A stretch of 64,000 nt of DNA from JAOUEA01 sp038249195 (GCA_038249195.1 JBBRWM010000002.1:248001-312000); one strand, 5' to 3'; positions 17,393 through 25,651 are shown, numbered from the stretch's first letter. Numbers and translations: made by a program. The notes: generated by a model from the sequence alone, not told the origin.

Positions 17393-17503
17393 GGTTTCCT
17401 CTCTCCTTTCGGCACGATCCAGGTCGTGACCCGCGGGCATCCTATGCCCGGCCGCGAGAAGGTGCGGTAGCGTCGCGCATTTCCCTGGTCGGATGATCCG
17501 TGC

Positions 17504-18769
17504 TCACACGCGCTCCGCGAGGACCGCGATGATCCGGTCGGTCGCCCCGTCGAGGTCCTCCCGGCTCACGCACAACGGCGGAGCGAGGCGCACCGTCGTC
17601 TCGTGCGTGTCCTTCGCGAGCACCCCCTCCTGCATGAGTCGCTCGCACACCGCGCGGGCGGGCCCGGCCTCGGGGGTGAGCTCGATCCCCACCCACAGGC
17701 CCCGCCCGCGGACCTCGCGGACGGCTCGCGCGGGCGCCTCCTCGCGCAGGCGCCCGATGAGCCGCTCGCCGAGGCGCGCCGCGCGATCCTGGTACTCGCC
17801 CGTGTTCAGCAGCCGGATCACCTCGATGCCGATCGCGCACGCGAGCGGGTTGCCGCCGAACGTGCTGCCGTGCTCGCCCGGGCCGAACACGCCGAGGATC
17901 TCGCGAGAGGACACCACGGCGCTGAGCGGCATGATCCCGCCACCCAGGGCCTTGCCCAGGATGTAGACGTCGGGTGCGACGGACTCGTGCTCGCACGCGA
18001 ACGTGGTCCCCGTGCGGCCCAGGCCGGACTGGATCTCGTCGGCGAGCAGCAGGACCCCGTGTCGCGTGCACAGCTCACGCGCCGCGCGCAGGTACCCCTC
18101 GGGCGACAGCACCACGCCCGCCTCGCCCTGGATCGGCTCCACGAGGAAGCCCACCACGTCGGGATCGGCGAGCGCGCCCGCGAGCGCCTCAGCGTCGCCG
18201 TAGGGCACCTCCGCGAACCCGGGGGTGAACGGCCCGAACCCGCCCCTGGCGTCGTCGTCGGAGCTGAAGCTCACGATGGTGATCGTGCGTCCATGGAAGT
18301 TGCCGCTGCACGTGAGGATCTTCGCGCGATCGGCCGGGACGCCCTTCACGTCGTAGCCCCAGCGCCGCGCGGTCTTGAGCGCGGTCTCCACGGCCTCGGC
18401 TCCCGTGTTCATGGGGAGCACCATCTCCATGCCGCACAGCTCGGCGAGCCCCTGGACGAACGGCCCGAACCGGTCGTTGTGGAACGCCCGCGAGGTGAGG
18501 GTGACGCGGTCGAGCTGCTCCTTGGCCGCGCGCACGAGGTCCGGATGGCGGTGCCCGAAGTTCAGGGCCGAGTAGGCGGCCAGCATGTCCAGGTAACGGC
18601 GGCCCTCGGTGTCGGTGACCCACGCCCCCTCGGCCTCGGCCACCACCACGGGCAGCGGGTGGTAGTTGTGGGCGCTGTAGCGCTCGACCTGATCGATCTG
18701 CGCGTCGGATGCGGCGGTGCCCTGGGCCGCGGGGGAGCGCGGTTCGCTCGGATCGATCACCGTGGCCAT
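17504..18769 (-). CDS. rocD: Ornithine aminotransferase
   Basis: 421 residues, class III PLP aminotransferase. It moves the delta-amino group of ornithine to 2-oxoglutarate, giving glutamate semialdehyde for proline or arginine catabolism. Specific blocks are VERYSAHNYHPLPVVV at the N-terminus, LPMNTGAEAVETALKTARRWGY, GNFHGRTI, FLVEPIQGEAGV, LLADEIQSGLGRTG and ILGKALGGGIMPLSA with the PLP lysine, then HGSTFGGNPLA. The YSAHNYHP motif separates OAT from acetylornithine and 4-aminobutyrate aminotransferases. ATG 18769 follows a GAGGGGAGCACG stretch. It stands alone, divergent from the DUF6504 gene. Confidence 0.93.
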   Translation of the reverse strand: MATVIDPSEPRSPAAQGTAASDAQIDQVERYSAHNYHPLPVVVAEAEGAWVTDTEGRRYLDMLAAYSALNFGHRHPDLVRAAKEQLDRVTLTSRAFHNDRFGPFVQGLAELCGMEMVLPMNTGAEAVETALKTARRWGYDVKGVPADRAKILTCSGNFHGRTITIVSFSSDDDARGGFGPFTPGFAEVPYGDAEALAGALADPDVVGFLVEPIQGEAGVVLSPEGYLRAARELCTRHGVLLLADEIQSGLGRTGTTFACEHESVAPDVYILGKALGGGIMPLSAVVSSREILGVFGPGEHGSTFGGNPLACAIGIEVIRLLNTGEYQDRAARLGERLIGRLREEAPARAVREVRGRGLWVGIELTPEAGPARAVCERLMQEGVLAKDTHETTVRLAPPLCVSREDLDGATDRIIAVLAERV

Positions 18770-18865
18770 CGTGCTCCCCTCGTCCCTCGCCCATGCAGGT
18801 GCCCGCCGCATGATACGGCCTGCTCAACCCCCCGCCCAGGCTCCATCCGGTCCAGCTCAGACGTC

Positions 18866-18895
18866 TTGACGGATGTCGGGGGCCGGGCGTACATT
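18866..18895 (+). promoter_or_regulatory. Sigma70-like promoter of the DUF6504 gene
   Basis: TTGACG (18866-18871) and TACATT (18890-18895) are separated by 18 bp. The LexA palindrome begins 12 bp after the -10, at or just after the expected transcription start. Confidence 0.65.
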
Positions 18896-18906
18896 CGTTT
18901 CCCGCT

Positions 18907-18920
18907 CGAACATATGTTCG
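18907..18920 (+). promoter_or_regulatory. LexA (SOS) operator, perfect palindrome CGAACATATGTTCG
   Basis: This is the classical Gram-positive and actinobacterial LexA box (CGAAC-N4-GTTCG). It lies 26 bp before the DUF6504 start and overlaps the presumed transcription start of the promoter at 18866-18895, the ideal place for repression. Confidence 0.85.
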
Positions 18921-18945
18921 GTAACGAGTCTGTGAGGTCCGTCAC

Positions 18946-19191
18946 GTGACGAAGCGTTTCGACGAGGAGATCCGGGTCGAGCGCGATGCCGGGATGCCCT
19001 CGGTGTTCGAGTGGCGAGGCCGCCACTACGACGTCGTCGATGTGATCGGGAAGTGGCGCATCGAGGGCCGCTGGTGGGACGACGGCCGGGACCGCGAATA
19101 CTGGCGGGTGGAGGCTCGCGGCGGCGCCGTGTGGGACCTCTACTTCGACCGCCAGCGCGACCGCTGGCACATGGAACGCCTATGGGACTAG
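18946..19191 (+). CDS. DUF6504-like small protein, SOS-regulated
   Basis: 81 residues, strongly basic/acidic and rich in tryptophan: FEWRGRHYDVVDVIGKWRIEGRWW, then RDREYWRVEARGGAVWDLYFDRQRDRWHM. This matches the small actinobacterial proteins (DUF6504-like) often found next to translesion polymerase genes such as dinB or dnaE2. Here dnaE2 and dinB lie 2 kb downstream, and the gene has its own perfect LexA box. Its biochemical role is not known; a cofactor of mutagenic repair is a reasonable inference. GTG at 18946 follows GTCACGTGACG with no strong ribosome site. Confidence 0.75.
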   Translation: MTKRFDEEIRVERDAGMPSVFEWRGRHYDVVDVIGKWRIEGRWWDDGRDREYWRVEARGGAVWDLYFDRQRDRWHMERLWD

Positions 19192-19194
19192 CGT
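19189..19194 (+). promoter_or_regulatory. Candidate leaderless -10 (TAGCGT)
   Basis: TAGCGT overlaps the stop codon of the preceding gene and ends 6 nt before GTG 19201. This spacing would put the transcription start on the start codon of the MBL gene. Confidence 0.35.
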
Positions 19195-19200
19195 GGCGCC

Positions 19201-19890
19201 GTGGGCGATGTCCGCGTCATCCCGTTCCTAGTCTCCGAGCTGCGGCTCCCCGACGCGGACCGAGCTCGGTTTGGGATCGAATGGTTGCCGTCGTTCGGAC
19301 ATGCGGTCGAGCACCCCGGTGGGCTCTTCCTGTTCGACAATGGCGCCGGGTTCGGCAACGCCGAGATCGACGCCACGTTCTCGCCGCGCGTGCGACCGGT
19401 CGAGGATGCCGTCGAGGCGGCCGGGATCTCACTTGGCGACGTGACGGGCGCGGCCAATTGCCACCTGCACTTCGATCACTGCGGGCAGAACGCCTGGTTG
19501 CGAGGGCTGCCGATCTTCGTACAGCGCGCCGAGTGGGCCATGGTCCACGAGCCCGGATACACGGTGCCAGGATGGATCGACGTGCCGGGCCTCGAGTACG
19601 AGCTCCTCGACGGCGAGGCCGAGGTCGCCTCCGGCATCCGGCTGATCCCGACACCCGGACATACCGCGGGGCACCAGTCGCTGGTCATCGACGACCCGGA
19701 CGGTGTGGTCGTCCTGGCCGGTCAAGCGGTGCGGTCTCGCGACGAGTGGGAGGGAGCCGAGGGTCCGCAGGCGTTGGGCCGATCCACCTCGTCCGACCCT
19801 GGCGCTTACGCTCGCTCGATCGATCACCTGCGATCGATCGACCCCGTCCGTGTTCATTTCGCCCACGACCCATCGATCTGGGAGCGCTGA
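19201..19890 (+). CDS. Metallo-beta-lactamase-fold hydrolase, lactonase-like
   Basis: 229 residues. The zinc site HLHFDHCGQN (H88, H90, D92, H93) and later TPGHTAGHQSLVIDD and VHFAHDPSIW give the remaining ligands. N-terminal LFLFDNGAGFGN and the short, domain-free length resemble the AttM/AiiA-like lactonase group of the MBL superfamily. Substrate is unknown: acyl-homoserine lactones, other lactones or thioesters are all possible. It begins 9 nt after the DUF6504 stop, so it may also fall under LexA control. Confidence 0.8.
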   Translation: MGDVRVIPFLVSELRLPDADRARFGIEWLPSFGHAVEHPGGLFLFDNGAGFGNAEIDATFSPRVRPVEDAVEAAGISLGDVTGAANCHLHFDHCGQNAWLRGLPIFVQRAEWAMVHEPGYTVPGWIDVPGLEYELLDGEAEVASGIRLIPTPGHTAGHQSLVIDDPDGVVVLAGQAVRSRDEWEGAEGPQALGRSTSSDPGAYARSIDHLRSIDPVRVHFAHDPSIWER

Positions 19891-19962
19891 GGGGTGCGCC
19901 CGGGCTAAGGGGCGGTCGCGGAGCCCTCGCGCGAGAGGTCGGGATCGATTCTCTCGATGGCG

Positions 19963-19968
19963 TAGATT
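19963..19968 (+). promoter_or_regulatory. Candidate leaderless -10 (TAGATT)
   Basis: TAGATT lies 9 nt before the ATG of the gene at 19978; no ribosome site lies in between. Confidence 0.4.
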
Positions 19969-19977
19969 GGATGCACG

Positions 19978-20349
19978 ATGCTGAAACGGTTCGCGGTCTG
20001 GTCGTTCCTGGCGGCGGTCGTGGCCGCGGCGGTGACCGCGTTCGCCCCGCTCGGCCAAGTCACCGAGGGCCATGGGATTCCCGGCGGCGTCGAGGTCACC
20101 CGTTCCTACCGGGTCAGCGAATTCTCCAACCAAGGAGCCTGGGTGCTCGTGGTGGTGGCGGTGCCCGTCCTGATCGCGCTTGCCGGCGCGTTGATCCCCG
20201 CCCGAGCCGCGCGGATCATCTCGGCGGTGCTCCTGTGGGCGTTCTGCGTGCTCGGGCTCCTGTCGGTGGGCCTGTTCTTCGTGCCGTCGGCTGTGCTGAT
20301 GACCGTGGCGGCGATCCGGCGCGACCAGCCCGTCTCGACCCCCGCCTAA
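19978..20349 (+). CDS. Small membrane protein, unknown function
   Basis: 123 residues with three hydrophobic segments: FAVWSFLAAVVAAAVTAFA at the N-terminus, AWVLVVVAVPVLIALAGALI, and a long C-terminal stretch starting AVLLWAFCVLGLLSVG. The first loop of about 30 residues (GQVTEGHGIPGGVEVTRSYR) is polar and probably outside. No family recognised. Its stop overlaps the convergent vapC stop by 4 nt. Confidence 0.55.
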   Translation: MLKRFAVWSFLAAVVAAAVTAFAPLGQVTEGHGIPGGVEVTRSYRVSEFSNQGAWVLVVVAVPVLIALAGALIPARAARIISAVLLWAFCVLGLLSVGLFFVPSAVLMTVAAIRRDQPVSTPA

Positions 20350-20744
20350 GGGACGGTCTCGAAGCCCTCGCGTCGGAAATCCGGGTCGAACGCAAATGCC
20401 CGGTCGATGCGTTCGGCACGCATCATGGTGAAGCTCATCCGGTCGACGAACGAGACACGCCGGCCCAGTCCCGCGAGGTACGCGATGACGGCACGTTGAT
20501 GCAGGTCGTCGTCCACGGATCGCACCTCGCACGCGGGCAACACGTCGTTGATCAGCATGCGGGCAGCAGACGTGCCGAGGCGCGCGTGGGTCAGCGCGAC
20601 CGTTTCCACCACGACGTAGTTGTGGGTGCGCAACCGCTCTGGAGCTGCTGCGGATGCCTCGAGCCAAGCGAACGCCTCCTCATGCGAGGGATCACCTTCA
20701 TCCATCGCGGCGAAGAGCGCCGAAGAATCGACGAACGTCGTCAT
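20346..20744 (-). CDS. vapC: PIN-domain ribonuclease toxin, VapC type
   Basis: 132 residues, the usual PIN toxin length. The acidic metal site is visible as D6 (TFVDSSAL), E47 (VVVETVAL), D101 (SFVDRMSF) and D120 (AFAFDPDF). Such toxins cut tRNA or rRNA and are neutralised by the antitoxin encoded just upstream. The start overlaps the antitoxin stop (ATGA), the standard coupling. No other mobile signs are present, so it may be a resident stress module. Confidence 0.9.
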   Translation of the reverse strand: MTTFVDSSALFAAMDEGDPSHEEAFAWLEASAAAPERLRTHNYVVVETVALTHARLGTSAARMLINDVLPACEVRSVDDDLHQRAVIAYLAGLGRRVSFVDRMSFTMMRAERIDRAFAFDPDFRREGFETVP

Positions 20745-21007
20745 CGCTTACGCAGGTCGGCTTCGAACGCATCGGCGAGATACCGGTCGTGCTCGACGCT
20801 CACGTCGGTCTTGCCCTCGCGGTCGCGGAAACCCCCACGCTTGATGGCGGCGAGCGCCCTGGCGTATCGTTCGGCGCGATCGTCCCTATCGGGGAGCCTC
20901 TCGATGGCGTCGCGGATCACCTCGGCCATCGAGACACCTCGGTCGGTCGCCAGGCGCTTGGCCTTGCCTGCCTGCTCCTCGGTGAGCTGGATCTGCGTGC
21001 GGATCAT
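20741..21007 (-). CDS. vapB: Ribbon-helix-helix antitoxin, VapB type
   Basis: 88 residues. The N-terminal MIRTQIQLTEEQAGKAKRLATDRGVSMAEVIRDAI is a ribbon-helix-helix DNA-binding domain, and the charged C-terminal half (DREGKTDVSVEHDRYLADAF) should wrap the toxin. ATG 21007 is used although only AGG adjoins it; TATCAT on the minus strand 9 nt before the ATG suggests near-leaderless transcription. RHH antitoxins repress their own operon, and two direct repeats lie at the promoter. Confidence 0.85.
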   Translation of the reverse strand: MIRTQIQLTEEQAGKAKRLATDRGVSMAEVIRDAIERLPDRDDRAERYARALAAIKRGGFRDREGKTDVSVEHDRYLADAFEADLRKR

Positions 21008-21010
21008 CCT

Positions 21011-21042
21011 GATGGAATGATAACACTTGACGATGGCATGAT
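21011..21042. promoter_or_regulatory. Tandem operator-like repeats between vapB and dnaE2
   Basis: GATGGAATGAT (21011-21021) and GATGGCATGAT (21032-21042) are direct repeats differing at one base and spaced exactly 21 bp, two helical turns. They cover the vapB promoter and the dnaE2 start codon. A pair of in-phase half-sites fits cooperative binding by an RHH protein such as VapB. Confidence 0.5.
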
Positions 21043-24000
21043 GGCACGATCTGACTTCGTGCATCTGGACGTGCGCTCCTGCTTCTCCTTGAAGGAGGGC
21101 GCGTTCACGCCCGAGCAGCTCGCCCGGCGTGCCGCGGAGCTGGGCATGCCGGTCGTGGCGATGACGGACCGCGACGGCCTCTACGGCGCCGCCCGGTTCG
21201 TGCGGGCCTGCCAGGACGTGGGCGTGCAGCCTTTGCTCGGCGCCTCGCTCACGGTCAGGGCCTCCTCGCCGCCTCCCCAGGACGCGCACGTCGTCCTGCT
21301 CGCCACCGACGCGATCGGCTACGCCAACCTGTGCAGCCTGATCACCGACGCGCACATGCTGGGCGTCCGCGGCGATCCCTGGCTCGACGCGAGCCAGATC
21401 TGCGCGCACGCCGCCGGGCTCGTGGCCATCGCCGGGCCCCGGTCGCATCCGGGACGCCTGGCCGTGGCCGGGCGCATCGACGCTGGCGCGGGGCTGCTGG
21501 CTCCCTTCCGCGAGGCCTTCGGCCGCGATCGCTGCTTCGTGGGCGTCGAGCATCGCGTGGAGGCGGGCTCCCGCGACGAGATCCGCGCGATGCTTCGCCT
21601 GAGCGAGCACGCCGACGCCCGCGCGGTGGCCACGAACCCCGTGCGCTACCTCGTGCCCGAGGACGCGTTCGTCGCCGACGCCTTGGAGTGCATGCGCCGG
21701 ATCGTCCCGGTGGCCGCCACGAACATCAGCCGCACGAACGCGGAGGGCTGGCTGAAGCCCTCGGCCGAGATGGCTGCGCTCTTCCGCGAGCGCCCCGACC
21801 TCGTCGCGGCCACCGGAGAGATCGCCGAGCGCTGCGCGTTCGACCTGGGGCTCAAGCAGGTGCGGTTCCCCGAGTTCCCAACGCCACCGGGGCGCGGCGC
21901 CGACGCCGTGCTGGCCGAGCGCTGCTGGCGCGGCGTGCACGACCGCGGCGTGGCCGAGACGCAGGGACTCCGCGACCGCCTGCATCACGAGCTCACCTTG
22001 ATCCGCCAGATGGGCTACGCCGCCTACTTCCTGACGGTGGCCGACATCGCCGCGGACATCCGGGCAATGGGCATCCGCGCGGCCTGCCGCGGCTCGGCAG
22101 CCGGTTCGCTCGTCACCTACCTGCTGCGCATCTCCGACGTGGACGCCCTGCGCCACGACCTGGCGTTCGAGCGGTTCCTGAACCCCATGCGCGACGAGCT
22201 CCCCGATATCGACATCGACGTGGAATCGGCCCGGCGCGAGGACGTCTACGACATGATCTTGTCCCGCCACGGGACCGAGCGCGCGGGCTGCGTGGCCATG
22301 ATCGACACCTACCGCGCCCGCTCGTCGATCCGCGAGGTAGGCAAGGCCCTCGCGCTGCCCGACGTCGAGGTGGGCATGATCGCGAAGTCCTTCCCGCACA
22401 TCTCCGCGCGTCACCTGCGCGAGGCCCTCGCGAAGCTCCCCGAGCTGCAGGGCATCAACCTGCGCTTCGAGCAGATGGAGCGGCTGTTCGCGGTGGCCGA
22501 GCGCCTCGACGGCTTCCCGCGCCACATCGCGCTGCACCCCTGCGGGATCGTGCTGGCCGGCCACGACCTTGTGGAGCGCGTCCCGCTGGAGCGCAGCGCG
22601 GGCGGCCACCGCATGATCCAGGCCGACAAGGACGACGTGGAGCTCCTGGGCTACTTGAAGCTCGACATCCTGGGCGTGCGGATGCTCAGCTCCATGCGCC
22701 ACGCCCTCAACGAGATCGCCCGCACCACGGGACAGAAGCTGGACCTGGACGCGATCCCGCTTGACGACGAGCCCACCTTCGAGCTGATCCGTGCCTCTGA
22801 CACCCTCGGCTGCTTCCAGATCGAGTCACCCGGGCAGCGCGAGCTCCTCCAGAAGCTCCAGCCCCGCCGCTGGGAGGACCTGATCGTGGACATCTCGCTG
22901 TTCCGCCCCGGTCCCGTGAAGTCCGACATGATCCGTCCGTTCCTGCGCCGGCGCGAGCGGCTCGAGCGCCCTACCTACGCCCATCCCGGGCTCAAGCCGG
23001 CCCTGCAGGAGACCCACGGCGTGATCGTCTATCACGAGCAGGTCATGCGCACCCTCGCTGCCCTCGCCGGCTACACCCTCACCTACGCCGACCACGTTCG
23101 GCGCAACCTCGACGACGAACGGATGCTCCCTACCCTCAAGGCCGACTTCCTCGCCAGGGCGGCGGGCCGCGGCGTCGCCACGGTCGTGGCGGAGCAGACC
23201 TGGGACGACATAGCCCAGTTCGCGAGCTTCGGCTTCTGCAAGGCCCACGCCGCAGCCTTCGCCGTCCCCACCTACCAATCCGCCTACCTCAAAGCCCACT
23301 TCCCCGCCCATCTCATCGCCGGCTTGCTCACCCACGACCCCGGCATGTACCCCAGGAGGCTGATCCTCGAAGACGCGAGACGCCACGACATCCCGATCCT
23401 CCCGCTCGACGTGAACCGAAGCGACCCCGACTACACCGTCGAAGAAGCGCCCGGAGCAGATGGTGAGGAATCCCGCGGAGGGAGGGTCTCCCCCGAGCGT
23501 CGTCGAGCGCAGCGAGCGCAGCGAGCGGAGACGAGCAGCTCGGGGGAGGGCCCGACCGAGCCGCGGTCCCCACCCCAACCACCCCAACCGACCTTCGGGA
23601 TCCGGTTGGCGTTGCAGGACGTGCACGGGATCTCGGACGCGGAGATCCGCTCGATCCTGCAGGCACGCGCGGAGCGCCCCTTCAAGGATGTGGGGGACTT
23701 CATGCGAAGGACGGTCGTGAGCCGACCGGTGACCGAGGCGCTCGCGCATGTGGGGGCGTTCGACGCGCTCTCGGGTGGGGAAGAGCGGCGGCGCAACCTG
23801 TTCGAAGCGATGACCGCGGAGGTGGTGCGGGAGGGGGATCAGATGACGCTCGCCGACGCCGCCACGCCCGCGGACGTGTTCAAGGACTACTCCGACGCCG
23901 AGGTCGTGCGGGCGGAGTTGGAGGTCCTGGGGGTGGACGCGTCTCGGCACATCGTGAGCTTCTTCGAGCCGTTGCTGGCGGATCTGGGCGTCACGCGCAC

Positions 24001-24388
24001 CCGGGAGCTGTCCGCGATGCGCGGGGGCACGAAGGTGATGGTGGCAGGGGTGAAGGTGTCCTCGCAGACGCCGGCGATCCGCAGCGGGCAGCGGATCATC
24101 TTCCTCACGCTGGACGACGCCACCGGGCCCGTGGAGGTGACGGTCTTCGAGTCGGTGCAGCCGAAGGTGGCCAAGACGGTCTTCCACGCCTACGCGATGG
24201 CGGTCTGGGGCGAGTTGCGCCGCACCGGCGTGAAGGGCATCAGTATCATCGCTGAGGAGGTCTGGGATCTCACCGCGCTGCATCGGGCTCGTGCCCGAGG
24301 CGAGCTCCGCGCGACGATGTCCGCGCCCACCGATCCGGTCGCCCCCATGCGGAAACTGTGGCACGCGAGCGGAGGCTCGGCCGGGTGA
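21041..24388 (+). CDS. dnaE2: Error-prone DNA polymerase III alpha subunit, DnaE2-like
   Basis: 1115 residues, C-family polymerase. The N-terminal PHP domain reads HLDVRSCFSLKEGAFTP instead of the HLHTHSEYS seen in the DnaE1 of this window, so metal binding is probably lost. The palm carries LPDIDIDVES (first two catalytic Asp), with the third in YLKLDILGVRML. Fingers, helix-hairpin-helix and a C-terminal OB fold (VAGVKVSSQTPA) follow, and the replicase-specific tail is short. With dinB directly downstream it looks like a mutagenic translesion module. About 45 residues after TVEEAP are an in-frame low-complexity insertion that includes a DNA palindrome at 23488-23548. ATG 21038 and ATG 21041 are both possible starts. 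No LexA box is seen at its own promoter. Confidence 0.88.
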   Translation: MARSDFVHLDVRSCFSLKEGAFTPEQLARRAAELGMPVVAMTDRDGLYGAARFVRACQDVGVQPLLGASLTVRASSPPPQDAHVVLLATDAIGYANLCSLITDAHMLGVRGDPWLDASQICAHAAGLVAIAGPRSHPGRLAVAGRIDAGAGLLAPFREAFGRDRCFVGVEHRVEAGSRDEIRAMLRLSEHADARAVATNPVRYLVPEDAFVADALECMRRIVPVAATNISRTNAEGWLKPSAEMAALFRERPDLVAATGEIAERCAFDLGLKQVRFPEFPTPPGRGADAVLAERCWRGVHDRGVAETQGLRDRLHHELTLIRQMGYAAYFLTVADIAADIRAMGIRAACRGSAAGSLVTYLLRISDVDALRHDLAFERFLNPMRDELPDIDIDVESARREDVYDMILSRHGTERAGCVAMIDTYRARSSIREVGKALALPDVEVGMIAKSFPHISARHLREALAKLPELQGINLRFEQMERLFAVAERLDGFPRHIALHPCGIVLAGHDLVERVPLERSAGGHRMIQADKDDVELLGYLKLDILGVRMLSSMRHALNEIARTTGQKLDLDAIPLDDEPTFELIRASDTLGCFQIESPGQRELLQKLQPRRWEDLIVDISLFRPGPVKSDMIRPFLRRRERLERPTYAHPGLKPALQETHGVIVYHEQVMRTLAALAGYTLTYADHVRRNLDDERMLPTLKADFLARAAGRGVATVVAEQTWDDIAQFASFGFCKAHAAAFAVPTYQSAYLKAHFPAHLIAGLLTHDPGMYPRRLILEDARRHDIPILPLDVNRSDPDYTVEEAPGADGEESRGGRVSPERRRAQRAQRAETSSSGEGPTEPRSPPQPPQPTFGIRLALQDVHGISDAEIRSILQARAERPFKDVGDFMRRTVVSRPVTEALAHVGAFDALSGGEERRRNLFEAMTAEVVREGDQMTLADAATPADVFKDYSDAEVVRAELEVLGVDASRHIVSFFEPLLADLGVTRTRELSAMRGGTKVMVAGVKVSSQTPAIRSGQRIIFLTLDDATGPVEVTVFESVQPKVAKTVFHAYAMAVWGELRRTGVKGISIIAEEVWDLTALHRARARGELRATMSAPTDPVAPMRKLWHASGGSAG
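23488..23548. repeat. Palindromic element inserted in frame inside dnaE2
   Basis: CTCCCCCGAGC (23488-23498) and its exact inverse GCTCGGGGGAG (23538-23548) enclose 39 nt with repeated AGCGCAGCGAGCG-like units. It encodes an arginine/alanine/serine-rich stretch (PERRRAQRAQRAETSSS) absent from usual DnaE proteins. The structure fits a small palindromic repeat element that landed between the palm/fingers and helix-hairpin-helix regions without breaking the frame. Confidence 0.65.
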
Positions 24389-24426
24389 GCGCGGCGCGGA
24401 GGTACGACGGATGCCGAGGGACGCAC

Positions 24427-25605
24427 GTGAGCCAACGCCCTCCTGAACCGATGCTGCACGTCGACCTCGACGCGTTCTACGCCTCCGTGGAGGTGCTGAA
24501 GGACCCGAGCCTTCGGGGCAAGCCGGTGATCGTGGGCGGCGCGGGCCCACGCGGCGTCGTGGCGAGCGCCTCCTACGAAGCCCGGCGTTCCGGCGTGCGC
24601 TCGGCCATGCCCGGCGTGCGGGCTCGTCGTCTCTGCCCCGAGGGCGTGTTCCTTCCGGCCGACTTCGAGGCCTACCGGACGTACTCCAATCGGTTCCGCG
24701 AGGTGCTGCTGGCCCACACGCCGCTCGTGGAACCGATCTCCATGGACGAAGCGTTCCTGGACGTGGGGGGCGCCACCACGCTGTTCGGCCCCCCGGAGGC
24801 GATCGCGGCCAAGATCCGTCGCGACGTCGCATCCGAGATCGGGGTCATCTGCTCCGTCGGGGTGGCTCCCACCAAGTTCGTCGCCAAGGTCGCCTCGGAC
24901 GAGTGCAAGCCCGACGGGCTGCTCCTGGTGCCCGCCGACGGCGTCGAGGCGTTCCTCGATCCGTTGCCGGTGGGACGGATGTGGGGGGTGGGGGAGAAGA
25001 CGGGCGAGATCCTCGCACGGATGGCGGTGCATACCATCGGGGACCTGGGACGCATGCCGGTGAGCATCCTGGAACGGCTCCTCGGCGCCCAGAGCGCCAC
25101 GCACCTGTCCGAGCTCGCCCACGGGATCGACGAGCGCGACGTCGTCCCCTACGAGACGCCCAAGTCGGTCGGTCACGAGGAGACCTTCGAGCGCGACCTG
25201 GACGACGACACCGAGATCCTCCGCGAGCTCCTGGCCCTGTCGGGGCGCGTCGCCACCCGGCTTCGGGCCGATGGATACCGGGCCCGAACGGTCACGCTCA
25301 AGGTCCGCCTGGCCACGTTCACGACCCTCACGAGGTCGCGCACCCTTGCCGACGGCACCGATGTGGGCGCGGACCTCTACCACGCGGTGGCCGACCTGTA
25401 CCGGGCCTTGCCAGGGGCACGGCGGCGGATCCGCCTCCTGGGGGTCCAGGCGCACGGCCTGGTCCCGTCGGGGGCCGAGCAGCTTGCCATGCTGCGAAGC
25501 GATGATTGGGGCGACGTCGAACGGGCCGTCGATCGGATCGATCGGCGGTTCGGGCGAGGATCCGCGATGCCGGCCTCGCTGCTCGACCGCGGCCGGCGGC
25601 GCTGA
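24427..25605 (+). CDS. dinB: DNA polymerase IV, Y-family translesion polymerase
   Basis: 392 residues. LHVDLDAFYASVEV near the N-terminus (D13) and SMDEAFLD (D107, E108) give the complete metal site, so this is an active polymerase and not the inactive ImuB type. GVAPTKFVAKVASD and GVGEKTGEILARM mark the palm and helix-hairpin-helix regions, and the little finger follows. EQLAML near the C-terminus resembles a beta-clamp-binding motif. GTG 24427 is chosen for GAGGGA 5 nt upstream; a GTG at 24385 overlapping the dnaE2 stop is possible. Its position behind dnaE2 makes a two-polymerase mutagenesis operon. Confidence 0.93.
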   Translation: MSQRPPEPMLHVDLDAFYASVEVLKDPSLRGKPVIVGGAGPRGVVASASYEARRSGVRSAMPGVRARRLCPEGVFLPADFEAYRTYSNRFREVLLAHTPLVEPISMDEAFLDVGGATTLFGPPEAIAAKIRRDVASEIGVICSVGVAPTKFVAKVASDECKPDGLLLVPADGVEAFLDPLPVGRMWGVGEKTGEILARMAVHTIGDLGRMPVSILERLLGAQSATHLSELAHGIDERDVVPYETPKSVGHEETFERDLDDDTEILRELLALSGRVATRLRADGYRARTVTLKVRLATFTTLTRSRTLADGTDVGADLYHAVADLYRALPGARRRIRLLGVQAHGLVPSGAEQLAMLRSDDWGDVERAVDRIDRRFGRGSAMPASLLDRGRRR

Positions 25606-25645
25606 GGGTCCTGCGTGCGACTTCCGGTCTATCGGCCTGCCTCCC

Positions 25646-25651
25646 TATAAT
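25646..25651 (+). promoter_or_regulatory. Consensus -10 (TATAAT) before the DUF3040 gene
   Basis: A perfect TATAAT stands out in GC-rich DNA 40 nt before ATG 25692. The region 17-18 bp upstream (TTCCGG at 25622-25627) is a weak -35. Confidence 0.6.

Noticed and set aside
20741..22702. A long minus-strand frame extending vapB upstream to 653 codons
   Set aside because: Only the last 88 codons match an RHH antitoxin; the rest is antisense to dnaE2 and has no domain.
24358..25605. dinB read as the inactive ImuB partner of dnaE2
   Set aside because: All metal-binding residues (D13, D107, E108) are present, so it is an active Pol IV.
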